Numbered from the stretch's first letter, positions 43,022-53,399 are shown. The stretch is DNA of 64,000 bases from Collimonas fungivorans (GCF_001584145.1 NZ_CP013232.1:558001-622000), one strand, 5' to 3'. The notes: generated by a model not told the origin, from the sequence alone. Numbers and translations are program-made.

Positions 43022-44107
43022 ATGACTTTGGCAAACACTTTGTTCGCCCCCGTGCAACTGGGCAGCCTGCAACTCTCCAACCGCATCGTGATGGCGCCCA
43101 TGACACGCGCCCGCAGTTCCCAGCCGGGCGATATCCCGAATGCCATGATGGCTGAATATTATGCGCAGCGCGCCAGCGCCGGCCTGATCGTCAGCGAAGC
43201 GACCCAGATTTCGCGCCAGGGCCATTCCTTCACGCCAGGTATTTATGATGCAGAGCAGGTGGCCGGCTGGCGGCTGGTCACCGATGCCGTGCATGCCGCC
43301 GGCGGCAAGATGTTCCTGCAGCTGTGGCATGTCGGCCGTGTCTCGCATGGCGTATTCCAGGACGGCGGCGCGCCGGTGGCGCCTTCGGCGATACAGCCGC
43401 GCGGCACCCAGGTCTGGATCGTCGGCGACGACGGCATCGGCCGCATGGTCGATTGCCCGGTGCCGCGCGCGCTGTCGGTGGCGGAAATCCAGCACGTGAT
43501 CGCCGATTTCCGGCAGGGCGCGGCAAATGCTATCGCGGCCGGTTTCGACGGCGTCGAAATCCATGGCGGCAACGGTTACCTGGTCGACCAGTTCTTACGC
43601 ACCGTCTCCAACCAGCGCGACGACCAGTACGGCGGAGCCATCGAAAACCGCGCCCGCTTCCTGCTGGAACTGGCGGCCGCCGTGGCCGACGAAATCGGCG
43701 CGCACCGGCTAGGCATCAGGCTTGCGCCCTACATTACCTTCAAGGACATGGCCGATCCCGAAATCGTGTCGGCCATCCTGCACGCCGCCGCCGGCCTGGA
43801 CCGCCTCGGCATCGCTTACATCCACCTTTCGGAAGCCGACTGGGACGATGCGCCCACCATTCCCGACCAGTTCCGCCACGACCTGCGCGCAGTGTTCAAC
43901 GGCAGCCTAATCTACGACAGCGACCGTGCGGCGCGGATCCTAGAGCAAGGTTTGGCGGACCTGGTAGCGTTCGGCCGGCCGTTCGTCGGCAATCCCGACC
44001 TGCCGCGGCGACTGGCAGAGAAGCTGCCGCTGGCCGGCCACGATGGCGCCACCCTGTTCGGCGGCGAGCGTGCCGGGTATACCGACTATCCGCTGGCCAC
44101 GGCCTGA
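43022..44107 (+). CDS. Old yellow enzyme family FMN-dependent alkene reductase
   Basis: 361 residues, normal for the family. Reduces activated C=C bonds with NAD(P)H through bound FMN. N-terminal LSNRIVMAPMTRARS binds FMN. The substrate-binding pair lies in EIHGGNGYLVDQFLR (His and Asn), and the C-terminal FGRPFVGNPDLPRRL is the phosphate-binding end. A ribosome site, AGGAAA, precedes the ATG. It sits in front of a convergent LysR gene whose stop overlaps its 3' end by about 22 bases. Confidence 0.95.
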   Translation: MTLANTLFAPVQLGSLQLSNRIVMAPMTRARSSQPGDIPNAMMAEYYAQRASAGLIVSEATQISRQGHSFTPGIYDAEQVAGWRLVTDAVHAAGGKMFLQLWHVGRVSHGVFQDGGAPVAPSAIQPRGTQVWIVGDDGIGRMVDCPVPRALSVAEIQHVIADFRQGAANAIAAGFDGVEIHGGNGYLVDQFLRTVSNQRDDQYGGAIENRARFLLELAAAVADEIGAHRLGIRLAPYITFKDMADPEIVSAILHAAAGLDRLGIAYIHLSEADWDDAPTIPDQFRHDLRAVFNGSLIYDSDRAARILEQGLADLVAFGRPFVGNPDLPRRLAEKLPLAGHDGATLFGGERAGYTDYPLATA

Positions 44108-45009
44108 CCCGAGTCAGCGGCGCTGGCAGCGAAGCGCTCCTGCAGGAACTCGATCAGTAGCTTGACCCGCGGGGGCTGGAAACGGCTACGGTGATACAGC
44201 ACGTTGAGTGGTGCGCTTTCGGTGAAAAATTCATCCAGCACGGTGACCAGCCGGCCAGCCTGCAAGTCGGCACCGATATCGAGCAGCGATTTGTAGGCAT
44301 AACCGTGGCCGAGCAAAGCCCATTTGCGAATGATTTCGCCATCGTTGCTCTGCTGGTAGTGGCTGACACGCACCGATTTCGGCTTGCCGCCGGCGCGGTA
44401 GCGCCATTCGTTCATCGGCCCGGCGGCGTTGAGCAGCACCAGCGTCGGCAGGCTGACCAACTGCTCCGGCGTCTGCGGCACGCCGACGCGCGCCGCGCAT
44501 TCCGGCGCGACGCAGACCACGCGCCGGTTCGGCAGCAGCGGCCGCGCCACCATGGCGCTGTCGGGCGGCATGCCGTAGCGGATCGCCAGGTCGATATCGT
44601 CTTGCACCAGGTTGGCGGTGGAATCGGTCAGCGACAAGGCGAACTGCACCTGCGGATGCCGGCGTTGGAATTGGTCAAGATAGCTGAACAAGAGATTGCG
44701 CCCCAGGTCCGATGGCGCTGAAATCCTGACTGTGCCCTGCACCAGGCTCTTGCCCGCCTGCAGCATCTGCTCGGCCTGGTCCATCAGCTCCAGTGCTTGC
44801 TGGCTGTATTCCTTGTAAAGCTGGCCTTCCTCAGTCAGCCGCAGGCGGCGCGTGGTGCGCTCGAACAGCTTGACCCGCAGCGTCGTTTCCAGGCGCTGGA
44901 TGGCGGCGCTGGAGGCGGCCGGAGACAAGTCATGCTTGCGCCCGGCGGCGGAAAAACTGCCCAGCGTCGAAGCATCGATAAACAAGCGCATCACACTGAG
45001 TCGGTCCAT
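44086..45009 (-). CDS. LysR-family transcriptional regulator
   Basis: About 307 residues when started at the internal Met at 45009; an upstream Met at 45033 is also possible. The N-terminal helix-turn-helix is clear: FIDASTLGSFSAAGRKHDLS and SAAIQRLETTLRVKLFERTTR. The C-terminal part is the periplasmic-binding-like effector domain of the subgroup with VRISAPSDLGRNLL. It is convergent with the OYE gene rather than divergent from it, so control of OYE is plausible but not shown by arrangement. Confidence 0.93.
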   Translation of the reverse strand: MDRLSVMRLFIDASTLGSFSAAGRKHDLSPAASSAAIQRLETTLRVKLFERTTRRLRLTEEGQLYKEYSQQALELMDQAEQMLQAGKSLVQGTVRISAPSDLGRNLLFSYLDQFQRRHPQVQFALSLTDSTANLVQDDIDLAIRYGMPPDSAMVARPLLPNRRVVCVAPECAARVGVPQTPEQLVSLPTLVLLNAAGPMNEWRYRAGGKPKSVRVSHYQQSNDGEIIRKWALLGHGYAYKSLLDIGADLQAGRLVTVLDEFFTESAPLNVLYHRSRFQPPRVKLLIEFLQERFAASAADSGQAVASG

Positions 45010-45033
45010 GGACGGTCCTGGTTGAATGGTCAC

Positions 45034-45789
45034 TATCGCTTATATAGCGGGAAACTCCGCTGGCCAGCAACATCGAAGGTTATCCGGAAGCGCTCGCTGG
45101 AACGCAAGTCTTTACACATCACGACCTAGGTTTCAAGTCCGTCCTTGATCGTTTCAATATACGTGTTTAGTCTGATATCCCGCCTCAAGCAAGTTTGAAA
45201 AAATACTAGTTGATCAGCGCACCACTATCTATGTCTAACAATGTCCCCGTCATGCTGATGCTCTGCATAGCAAAAGATAGCCTGCGGCTGTATCTTTGCC
45301 TCTTATAGGGCCTATCATTATAGTCAAGCGGCGAGGCTGTTATGTGCTGCGAATCATTTGTTCATATTCGTGACCTTGGCTCCCTCACTGAAATGAACGT
45401 GCAGCGTGCTGCAACGCTGTCTGCATTGTAAGAAGTGCTGCAACCAGTTTTCCAGCACCCTGCTCAATAGTTTATTGTCGAATGCTTTATGTTTGTAGTT
45501 AATAATAGTCGAGGTGTATCAGTTCATTTTTCTCTGGGGAAGACGCAGATTTGATACCTCAATTTGATCGCTGATCAAGAAGACGGGACAGTTATGTGAA
45601 ATGACGCCGCATTGGCGGAAGTCTCGTGCTGGATAGAGAGGGGTAGCACACTGCCAACTCGCGGCGACCGAGAAACTGCCGGATTTAGGATAAACTATTC
45701 CTGTTTTGCACTTGGACTAGAGACCGCCAAGATATATGCATTCAGCTCGCGCTATTGGCGAGACTTTGCCACCACAAGAGCCCCCGTTT
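45034..45789. other. Intergenic region upstream of DauR-type regulator
   Basis: About 755 bases with no convincing gene. Only short open frames without known domains are present. It probably carries the promoters of the LysR gene (leftward) and the DauR-type gene (rightward). Confidence 0.5.
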
Positions 45790-46605
45790 ATGACAGCCAA
45801 ACCTTTAAATTCAAAACCGCGTCGCGGGACCCGCCAACAGTCAATGACTCCAGCCATCGAACTGGAGAGGGCGACGGTGATCAATACCTTACAGCCTGTT
45901 GTCCAAATGCTTGGTAGCATGCTCCCCATGAACATTGAGGCCGTGCTGCATGACCTAACAATGCCCGCTCAATCAGTGATTGGCATCGCGAATGGTCATG
46001 TTACGGGGCGCAGTATCGGTAGTTCTGTTCTAAGCGGCCCCAAAGATGACCAGTCTTTCGCTGCCGTGATGACCGAACTGGCAGTGCGCGGAAAAGCCGT
46101 GCACGCCGTTGTCAATGATTATCTTACCCAGAACTCGTCCGGGCGGCGCCTGAAGTCCTCAAGCGTCATCTTTCGTGACACAGAAGGGAATCCGTTTGCT
46201 GCGCTCTGTCTCAACTGCGACATGGCCGTGTTTGAAGCCGCTCACGTCTGGCTGGAGCGAATGCTAAAAACTAAACCTGCGACAGCAGAGCCCGTTCAAG
46301 CAAGCGCGCCTGAAATGGATGAGCTCATGAAAGGAATAATCGACGATGCTGTCCACAAGTTAGGTAAGCCAGTCTCAGGAATGAGCAAGGAAGAAAAAAT
46401 CTACGCAGTTCATGTGATGATGCGTCGGGGTCTGTTTATTGTGCGAGGTGGTGTCAGTCGTGCTGCGGCAGCCTTGGGCGTGAGTCGTTATACCGTTTAC
46501 AACTACCTAGACGAGCTACGAGAGCGCAACAACATCATAGACGTTGAGGCACAACCTGTAAAACTTGCCAAGACTTATTCGAAATCCAATCGACGTTCGG
46601 ACTGA
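45790..46605 (+). CDS. DauR/YheO-type PAS plus HTH transcriptional regulator
   Basis: About 271 residues from the ATG at 45790; another Met at 45736 would add 18 residues. The N-terminal YheO-like PAS domain is visible in LPMNIEAVLHDLT, GHVTGRSIGSS and SSSVIFRDTEGNPFAALCLN. The C-terminal helix-turn-helix reads RGGVSRAAAALGVSRYTVYNYLDEL. Relatives such as DauR control catabolism of D-amino acids. It may regulate the amino-acid-like catabolic genes from 49.2 kb on, although they are separated by pseudogenes (inference). Confidence 0.85.
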   Translation: MTAKPLNSKPRRGTRQQSMTPAIELERATVINTLQPVVQMLGSMLPMNIEAVLHDLTMPAQSVIGIANGHVTGRSIGSSVLSGPKDDQSFAAVMTELAVRGKAVHAVVNDYLTQNSSGRRLKSSSVIFRDTEGNPFAALCLNCDMAVFEAAHVWLERMLKTKPATAEPVQASAPEMDELMKGIIDDAVHKLGKPVSGMSKEEKIYAVHVMMRRGLFIVRGGVSRAAAALGVSRYTVYNYLDELRERNNIIDVEAQPVKLAKTYSKSNRRSD

Positions 46606-47221
46606 CCCTCGCTCAACGGGCTACGCAGAGCTGGAGGTCGATGGTCCATGCTGGGTTCAACGGGTAGACAGTCTCAGCAAGCTTTCGTGTAGAGATTGAT
46701 CGGCAGTATCGCAGCTCGGGAGAGTAGGGACGGCAGTTGCGAGCGCTCAGTAGAATCTTTGAATTTCCCGATTGTTGTTGAGCGATGCGCGTCTAGGCGT
46801 GGCATGGCCCTTGGTGAAATCGCAAAAGCGCTGTGTCCCGGATGTCTCCTCGACATGTAGTGAATCCCGTCAATCTCTCCCATTCTAGAAGTGATGACCT
46901 GGTCGAGTCGGCAACCGAACCACTGAAACCTACGCCAAAGGCACATTTTTAATTCAGCGGGACCTTGCATACCGACGAATACGCGCCAGAATGACGTCTG
47001 TCGGAAATCGCATCTCTTGGGTATCAAGAACCTCGTTTTACACCGTTTCTGAAAATACAGTCAGCATCAACGAAAAAACATCGTCGAATAGTGCGACAAA
47101 GCCTTCTATGGCAGACATTCCTCATTGAAGTATTCGCGCGCCAACCCAACAGAACACCGGTGCGGATTTTTTCAGGACCTGCGCTGACGACGGAATCGCC
47201 ACCGCGGCAAACACGGCAGCT
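46606..47221. other. Gap without a recognisable gene
   Basis: About 600 bases. One minus-strand frame (46674-47027) is open, but its translation shows no domain I recognise and codon use looks random. Probably decayed sequence. Confidence 0.4.
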
Positions 47222-47737
47222 TAGTCGATCGCCTTCGCCATATCTTCAATCACCTTCTTGGCATCGCCGAACACCGTCATGGTTTATCCATGTAGAGAAA
47301 CTCGTTGTCCAGGCGGGCATAACCGGGCGCCATCGAACGCTTGTTGACGATGACGGTCTTGCCTTTGTAAGCTATCCAGGATAGGCATGCGGCTGTCGAC
47401 GACTTCGGATCCTTGGCGGCCGGATTGACGACGTCGTCGGCACCCAGCACCAGCACCACATCGGCCTGGACGAATTCGCTGTTTATGTCTTCCATCTCGA
47501 ACACCTGGTCATAGGGCACTTCAGCAGGACTGGGGCAGCAGGAAGATGATTCCCGGCCCCAGCATCGCCGCGGCCAGCAGCAGGTTGATGAAGTGCTGCC
47601 CGCGGAAACTGACGGGCGCGCCCTGGAATAGGCGGAACTAGTATTTTCCCAACAGCTTGCCGAACGCAATTACCGAACCAGATAAGGTAATCGCGCCGAC
47701 GAACGTACCGATAAACAGTTCGATACGGTTATCATTT
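47222..47737 (-). pseudogene. pntB: Remnant of NAD(P) transhydrogenase beta subunit
   Basis: Translated on the minus strand in two or three frames: IELFIGTFVGAITLSGSVIA and AFGKLLGKY from the membrane part, then FEMEDINSEFVQADVVLVLG and DDVVNPAAKD from the NADP-binding domain III, and finally MTVFGDAKKVIEDMAKAID, the normal C-terminus. The middle is deleted and there are frameshifts, so it is not functional. It directly abuts another truncated gene at about 47732. Confidence 0.85.
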
Positions 47738-48597
47738 GGTATCCCCAGAGAGAACGACGTTATTGGTCACTTGCTTCTCTGATAAGCCGGTGAGCAGTTT
47801 GGCTCTACGTTGCTCGTAATTCTTGATTGCTGCGGCCTTGACTGGACCGTAGCCCCGAATCTCCTGGGGTAATGAAGCCAGTTCGACCGCGTGGGTGACG
47901 CTATTTATAGTGAGTGCGGTGCAAAGTCCGTCGACCTGGCTGAAGTAGTCGCGGATGAGGTGTCGCTCGTGTCGGCGCTCAGTGCTGTAACCGAATACAT
48001 CCAGCGCAGTGCCGCGCAAGCCTCGCAGTCGCGCCAGCACATTGAAAATCGGCAATATCCAGGGTCCGAATTTTCGCTTCTGTGGTCGTCCCGTCGCTGG
48101 GTCAATGCGAGAAACGAGTGGCGGCGACAACCAGATTGAAATTTTCTTCAAGCCGGCGAACTGCTCGGACAGGGAAGCCTTGAATTCCGGGCTAGCAAAA
48201 AGGCGCGCCACCTCGTACTCGTCCTTGTAGGCCATTAATCGATAAGCGTTGATGGCAACGGCACGCGTCAGTTCTTCGCCGGTCGACGATAGCCCGTTCT
48301 CAGCGCTGCGCACGCGGGTGATGAGCGCGCGGTAGCGTTCGGCGTATGCAATGTTTTGGTAGGCGATCAAATCTTGGAAGCGGTGCTCGATCAACTCGTC
48401 CAGGGTCTCGGATAATGCAGCGGCGGGCCGTGCATTGCCATCGAGTTTCTGCAATGTCTGCGGGCTGGCTGCCGCGATCCGCCCCCATGTGAAGGCCCGC
48501 CTATTTAGAGCGACGGCAGCCCCGTTGAGCTCAATGGTGCGGTCGATAGCCTCGAACGATAACGGCACCAACCCTTTTTGCCAGGCATATGCCAAAT
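47732..48597 (-). pseudogene. C-terminal remnant of indolepyruvate ferredoxin oxidoreductase
   Basis: The frame starts without a normal start codon (the first codon is TTG in LAYAWQKGLVPLS) and covers the C-terminal domain of the large fused indolepyruvate oxidoreductases: KDEYEVARLFASPEFK, KFGPWILPIFNVLARLRGLR, FGYSTERRHERHLI and ASLPQEIRGYGPVK. The thiamine-diphosphate and ferredoxin parts that should precede it are absent, replaced by an IS21 remnant at 48601. An insertion plus deletion most likely truncated the gene. Confidence 0.8.
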
Positions 48598-48600
48598 CTG

Positions 48601-48912
48601 ATTTCGTAGTGAACCCGCTGCACTATCTGGTCTTGGTGCAGTGCAAGTCACGTATGCCCGACCAGGCTGCACCACTGCAAGAGCGGACATTGCCTGCGGC
48701 CTTCGAGCGATTGCGACGCCAACTGGAAGCACTCACGGGCAAAGTCGTACGAAGGAATCTATCCATGTCCTGCGGTTGATGGAAGCCTTCAGAATCCCTC
48801 AGGTCTAGCATTCCATCGGCCAGGCCGATCTTCTGGCGTACTCAGCATTGATGCTTTTAAGCATCTGGTACTGTGTGCCATCGAGCGACGACCACTCAAG
48901 CTGAGCTTAACT
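48601..48912 (+). mobile_element. istA: IS21-family IstA, C-terminal fragment
   Basis: The plus-strand translation reads NPLHYLVLVQCKSRMPDQAA, PLQERTLPAAFERLRRQLEA, then after a frame change RLMEAF, and later DAFKHLVLCAIERRPLKLSLT. These are typical of the end of IS21 IstA proteins. No IstB follows. It adjoins the truncated oxidoreductase exactly at its broken end. Confidence 0.75.
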
Positions 48913-49259
48913 TAACTCTATATCCGTAGGTCGGGTCGATAGCTGCGCGATGCGGTGGTGTTCGATCGCCTGCGCGTAAATGCCGGCTTCGATGCAGCCC
49001 TGCTCTCGCAGCACCGTGAGGGTGGTCCACACGATCTGGTAATCGGGTATTTCATTTGCTCGAAAAGTTAAAATTAAACATATTGACAAACTATTCTACA
49101 GTTTGTAGACTTTTAGCGTTGGTCAATGATGAATACTTGGTTTGCGTGCCGCTGCGTACAGCTCTATGCCATTCCAGGTTGATTGTTTAAAGCGATGCCG
49201 CCGGACGAGTGCGCGGTGTGAATTTTTTGAATCAGTAATTCAAAATCGGAGATTCGGAC
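48913..49259. other. Gap upstream of LivK-type gene
   Basis: About 350 bases. No gene recognised. The last 200 bases are AT-rich and likely hold the promoter of the transport gene. Confidence 0.4.
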
Positions 49260-50380
49260 ATGAAAGCAGGCATATTTTCCCGTATTGTTGCAATCGCACT
49301 CGGTGTTTACGCCGGCTCAGCAATTGCGCAGCAAACGGTCACAATCGGGACGGCGAATCCTTTGACAGGCAATCTTGCCGCAATGGGCAAGGATGCAGAA
49401 AGTGGGGTTCAGTTGGCGATCGAGGAGATCAACGCTGCAGGCCTTGTCATTGCTGGGGAAAAGATCACATTGCGACTCGACAGCAAGGACGATGCTGGCG
49501 ATCCACGTACCGCGACCATGGTCGCGCAAGCGCTGGTGGACAATAATGTTGTTGCGGTCGTTGGGCACTTGAACTCTGGTGCCACGATTCCGGCGTCGAA
49601 AATATATAGCGATGCGCAAATTCTGCAAGTTTCGGCGACGTCAACGAATCCAATTTACACCCTGCAGGGTTACAAGACAGCATACCGCCTGGTTGCGACC
49701 GATGCGCAACAGGGGCCTGCGCTGGCTAGCTACGTCTCAAAAAAATGAATGTGAAGACGGTCGCCATTGTTGATGACGCGACGACCTACGGCCAGGGATT
49801 GGCAAATGAATTTGAAAAAGCCATCAAGAAACTGGGAGTCCAAGTGGTCTCAAGGGATGCAACGAACGACAAAGCCGTGGACTTTAGCGCAATTTTGACC
49901 AAGATAAAGAGTAAGAATCCTGACGTAATCATGTTTGGCGGAGCGGACGCCGGGGCCGGCCCATTTGCCAAGCAAGCCCGGCAACTCGGCGTAAGGGCGA
50001 CGATCGTCGGTGGTGATGGGATATGCACAGAGAAGCTTGCTGAATTGGCGGGCAGCGCCGCAGAAAAAGTGGTGTGTTCGGAAGCTGGTTTGCCGATCGA
50101 GAAAATGTCGGGAGGGAATGAATTCCAAGCCAAATTCGTAAAGCGCTTCGGTAAACCAGTTCAAGCCTATGCACCCTACAACTATGACGCGGTGTATGTC
50201 ATTGTTGATGCGATGAAGCGTGCCAACTCGGTCAACAAGGAAAAGATTCTTGCGGTTATGCCTGCGACCAAATTTCGTGGCATTACCGGCGATATTTCCT
50301 TCGACGGTAAGGGAGATCTGTCCCATGGCACTATTTCGATGCTGACCTACATAGCAGGAAAAAAGAAGCCCATTGACTAA
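49260..50380 (+). CDS. LivJ/LivK-type amino-acid ABC transporter substrate-binding protein, one frameshift
   Basis: Periplasmic binding protein of about 373 residues once one base is restored. The signal peptide MKAGIFSRIVAIALGVYAGS ends at AIA before QQTVTIG. Then come the family stretches GTANPLTGNLAAMGKDAESG and VVAVVGHLNSGATIPASKIY, and in the second half TVAIVDDATTYGQGLANEFE and YNYDAVYVIVDAM. The break lies in a run of seven A at 49739-49746, where eight A would join KK to MNVKTVA. It may be a sequencing error or a real lesion. No permease or ATPase genes of the system are seen in the window. Confidence 0.9.
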
Positions 50381-50874
50381 ATTGGGTTCCTGGCCCAGTC
50401 CACAGCGTGGTGTGAATATGCTCCGTAGCAAGGCATCCTGAGCCAGCCGTTTAACGTCTCGACGTCGAAATGGCTCCACTTTTGGAAGTGTGAATGGACA
50501 TATTCATCCGGCAGATATAAGTGCCCTAGTGCTTGGTCCATCTGCACCTTCATCCACATGGCCACACGATGATGTACGGAATTTTGGGCATCATCACTTC
50601 GCTCACCGCAATGTGCTGATGGTGGGGACGCTGGTGGTCCTCAGCATTCTCGAAATACTGCAGAGCCACTTTCCCGACATGGGCGGGATGGCGACGCTCC
50701 TGATCGCGCTGTTTTGGGGTTGTTGGCGGTCCGCCGTCGTACGTCATGGAGTCCGGGCAGGTGACGATGACTGGCGCCGCGAAAGCACTTCTCAATGATA
50801 CAGGGATGCGAGCGGCTTATTTGGGCGAATGACGTAAGCCATTGTGGTCCCTTTTCTGAATCGTTTAGGCACCT
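50381..50874. other. Gap without a recognisable gene
   Basis: About 490 bases between the binding-protein gene and the first RidA gene. Open frames on both strands exist, but I recognise none of them. Possibly a deleted permease or mobile-element scar. Confidence 0.4.
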
Positions 50875-51355
50875 ATGAAAAACTTCGATTATGACAAACG
50901 ACTGGCCGAACTTGGCATCGTACTGCCAACGCCGCCTAAGGCATACTTCAGCTATGTGCCGGCCATCATATCCGGAAATCAACTTTATATCTCGGGCAAC
51001 TCAGTGCTCAGAATGGAGAGCTTCGCCACAAGGGAAAGCTGGGCGAGAGTGTGACGCTCGAACATGCGAAGGAAGCTGCGCGTCTGTGTGGAATCAACAT
51101 TCTGGCGCAAGTTCGAAATGCTTGCGGGGGCACCTTGAACCGAGTGATTCACTGCTTGCGCATTACTGGATACGTGAACGCTACGCCTGACTGCGGCGAA
51201 CACGCCGAGGCCATGGATGGCTGCTCGATGCTGATGCAAGACGTATTTGGGGAAGTGGGTCGGCATACGCGCACCTCACTTGGCGTCGCTTCGCTGCCGT
51301 TCAATGCCTTGATTGAGGTCGATGCGATCTTCGAGATTCGCGAAGTCGAAAACTA
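50875..51355 (+). CDS. RidA-family protein 1, one frameshift
   Basis: About 160 residues after adding one G near 50998, where the text TCGGGCAACTC should be TCGGGGCAACTC to give ISGQLSAQNGEL. Longer RidA subgroup: LYISGQ, HAKEAARLCGINILAQVR, RVIHCLRITGYVNATPDC and an end in ALIEVDAIFEI. RidA proteins hydrolyse reactive enamine/imine intermediates; some relatives deaminate 2-aminomuconate. It starts a run of catabolic genes in one direction. Confidence 0.88.
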
Positions 51356-51416
51356 ATCTCGTTTGCCTGTCGCTGCTGACGCTGTCATCTCTTGTCTACT
51401 TTTTGGAGTCTCACAA

Positions 51417-51782
51417 ATGAATATTGAACGCCGTCCTTTCCATCTGCCTGTCCCTCTTTCCGCTGCGGTCTCCGCAGGAGGCTTTGTCTTTATGTCTGGC
51501 GTTGTAGCGTTGGACGCGCAAGGAAAAATCATTCAGGGCGATATCCGTGAGCAAACACGCAACGTGCTCGAACAGATACAGCGCACGCTTCAGCTCTATG
51601 GCCTGAAGGCGAACGATGTTGTTCGGACGAGCGTGTGGCTGGCTGACTTGGCCGAGTCTGCCGCGTTCAACGAGGAGTACGGCGAGTTTTTTCATGAGGC
51701 CTTGCCTGCGCGCTCTTGTGTACAAGCTGTACTCTATGGCGGCGCTCGCGTAGAGATTGAGGTTCAGGCGTTGGCTGCGTAA
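51417..51782 (+). CDS. RidA-family protein 2
   Basis: 121 residues from the ATG at 51417, which has GGAG 10 bases upstream; the frame starting earlier at 51363 is less likely. Classic RidA length with FVFMSGVVALDAQGKI, RTSVWLADL and PARSCVQAVLYGGARVEIE, the substrate-binding Arg lying in PARS. It differs from protein 1 in length and sequence, so it is not a recent duplicate. The next gene follows after 21 bases. Confidence 0.93.
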   Translation: MNIERRPFHLPVPLSAAVSAGGFVFMSGVVALDAQGKIIQGDIREQTRNVLEQIQRTLQLYGLKANDVVRTSVWLADLAESAAFNEEYGEFFHEALPARSCVQAVLYGGARVEIEVQALAA

Positions 51783-51803
51783 TGAAATTTTGAGGAGTAA
51801 GAA

Positions 51804-52538
51804 ATGAATTTTGGATTAAACGGAAAACGGGCGCTGGTTACGGGGGCTTCGCGAGGCCTCGGTCGGGCTGTTGCCGGTGCTTTGCGAAACGAGGGCGCGG
51901 ATGTCGCCATTTGCGCAAGAGACACCATTCGCACGAATGAAACTGCGCGGGAGTTAGGAGCACGTGCCTTTGTGCGGGACCTGACGCCAAAAGAATCGGG
52001 CGCTTCCCTGGCGCAAGAGGTCATACTGGCAATGGGGGGCATCGACGTACTCGTCGTCAATACAGGGGGGCCTCCCGTAGGCGCCTTCGAAGCGGTCAAC
52101 GATGATGCCTGGATTTCCGCCTTTGATAGCATGTTCCTCAGTGCGGTGGGATTGATTCGGGCTGCTTTGCCAGGCATGCGTGAGCGCAAATGGGGGCGGA
52201 TCATGATTGTTACCTCGGTGGCCGGCCGTGAACCTCACCCAGGTCTCATTTTGTCCAATGCGGTTCGGCCCGCACTGCACGGTCTCGTCAACGCGCTTAG
52301 TCGAGAGGTAGCCGCAGATGGCATCACCGTCAATGCGCTTTTACCTGGCTTTACGATGACCGAGCGCTTGCTGGAGCTTGGCGTCGACGAGGCCATGATA
52401 GCGGAGCAAGTGCCTGCCAGGCGTATGGGGCGCCCCGAGGAGTTCGCAGCTCTCGCGACCTTTTTGGCATCGGAGCAGGCAGGCTACGTCTGTGGGCAGG
52501 CGATTGCCTGCGACGGTGGCCTGTTGCGATCGATATGA
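51804..52538 (+). CDS. Short-chain dehydrogenase/reductase family protein, atypical active site
   Basis: 244 residues. The cofactor motif TGASRGLG is at about residues 13-20, with NTGG (for NNAG) near 87-90. The expected catalytic Tyr-x-x-x-Lys is absent: after the Ser in VTSVAGREP the sequence reads LILSNAVRPALHG, which places Ser-Asn instead of Tyr and Arg instead of Lys. This is typical of a known SDR subgroup rather than a sequencing error. The C-terminus GQAIACDGGLLRS is normal. The start has GAGGAG upstream. Confidence 0.92.
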   Translation: MNFGLNGKRALVTGASRGLGRAVAGALRNEGADVAICARDTIRTNETARELGARAFVRDLTPKESGASLAQEVILAMGGIDVLVVNTGGPPVGAFEAVNDDAWISAFDSMFLSAVGLIRAALPGMRERKWGRIMIVTSVAGREPHPGLILSNAVRPALHGLVNALSREVAADGITVNALLPGFTMTERLLELGVDEAMIAEQVPARRMGRPEEFAALATFLASEQAGYVCGQAIACDGGLLRSI

Positions 52539-52579
52539 ACTAGCTGAGCGATCAGCGATTGATCTTAGGAGAAACTAGA

Positions 52580-53359
52580 ATGGAACTAAAACTATTTCAA
52601 GTTGATGCATTTTCCGTTACTACTTTGGGAGGAAATCCAGCGGCGGTGTGTCCGCTGGATGAGTGGCTGCCGGATGAAAAACTTCAAGCTATCGCCGCAG
52701 AGAATAATGTTGCTGAAACCGCCTACTTCGTACGGACCGGTGATTCATATCACTTGCGATGGTTCACACCTGAGGTAGAAGTTGATCTCTGTGGCCATGC
52801 GACACTCGCTGCATCGTGGGTGCTGTTCAATGAACTTTCAGTCGAAGCGGAAGCCTTGCACTTCAACACCCGAGGTGGCGAACTCAGAGTGAGTCGTCGA
52901 GGAAGCAGCCTGGCGATGGATTTTCCTGCCACGGTGCCACGTCGCTGCGAACCGCCGCCCGAACTGTTAGCAGCGCTGGGAATTAAGACCGCGGAAGTCT
53001 TGGAGGCGCGAGACTACATCGTGGTTGTGAAGAGCGAAGCTGAAGTGGCAAGTATCTCCCCCAACTTTGCATCGCTCAAAGACGTCACAACTTTTGGTGT
53101 ATCCGTCACTGCCAAAGGCAAGGACTTTGACTTTATCTCCCGCTGGTTCGGGCCGCGAATCGGTGTGAATGAGGACATTACAACGGGTGCTGCGCATACG
53201 TGGCTCGCGCCCTATTGGGCCGAGCGCCTAGGCAAGCAGGTACTTACAGCCGAGCAAGGTGGAAAGCGCAAGGGGCAGTTGACTTGTGAAGTCCTGGGAG
53301 ATCGTGTCCTCCTCATTGGCGCTGCGTCGACTTACCTCAAAGGAATAATCGAAGTCTAG
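52580..53359 (+). CDS. PhzF-family epimerase/isomerase
   Basis: 259 residues from the ATG at 52580 (AGGAG upstream). PhzF-like proteins isomerise small diene acids without cofactor. The N-terminus FQVDAFSVTTLGGNPAAVC, the catalytic Glu in NNVAETAYF and FTPEVEVDLCGHATLA are all present, and the second half contains GAAHTWLAPYWAERLGK. It stands within the catabolic run and not next to phenazine genes, so a phenazine role is unlikely. Confidence 0.93.
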   Translation: MELKLFQVDAFSVTTLGGNPAAVCPLDEWLPDEKLQAIAAENNVAETAYFVRTGDSYHLRWFTPEVEVDLCGHATLAASWVLFNELSVEAEALHFNTRGGELRVSRRGSSLAMDFPATVPRRCEPPPELLAALGIKTAEVLEARDYIVVVKSEAEVASISPNFASLKDVTTFGVSVTAKGKDFDFISRWFGPRIGVNEDITTGAAHTWLAPYWAERLGKQVLTAEQGGKRKGQLTCEVLGDRVLLIGAASTYLKGIIEV

Positions 53360-53399
53360 CTCTTCTTGCGTGACTCAATCATTATGGAGATTCATAGTC

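Noticed and set aside
45612..45917. 101-codon frame overlapping the DauR-type gene
   Set aside because: It is out of frame with the clear PAS/HTH protein, and its translation has no recognisable domain.
52580..53359. Phenazine biosynthesis gene
   Set aside because: Only a PhzF-like protein is present, without phzA-E or phzG. The family is widespread outside phenazine clusters.
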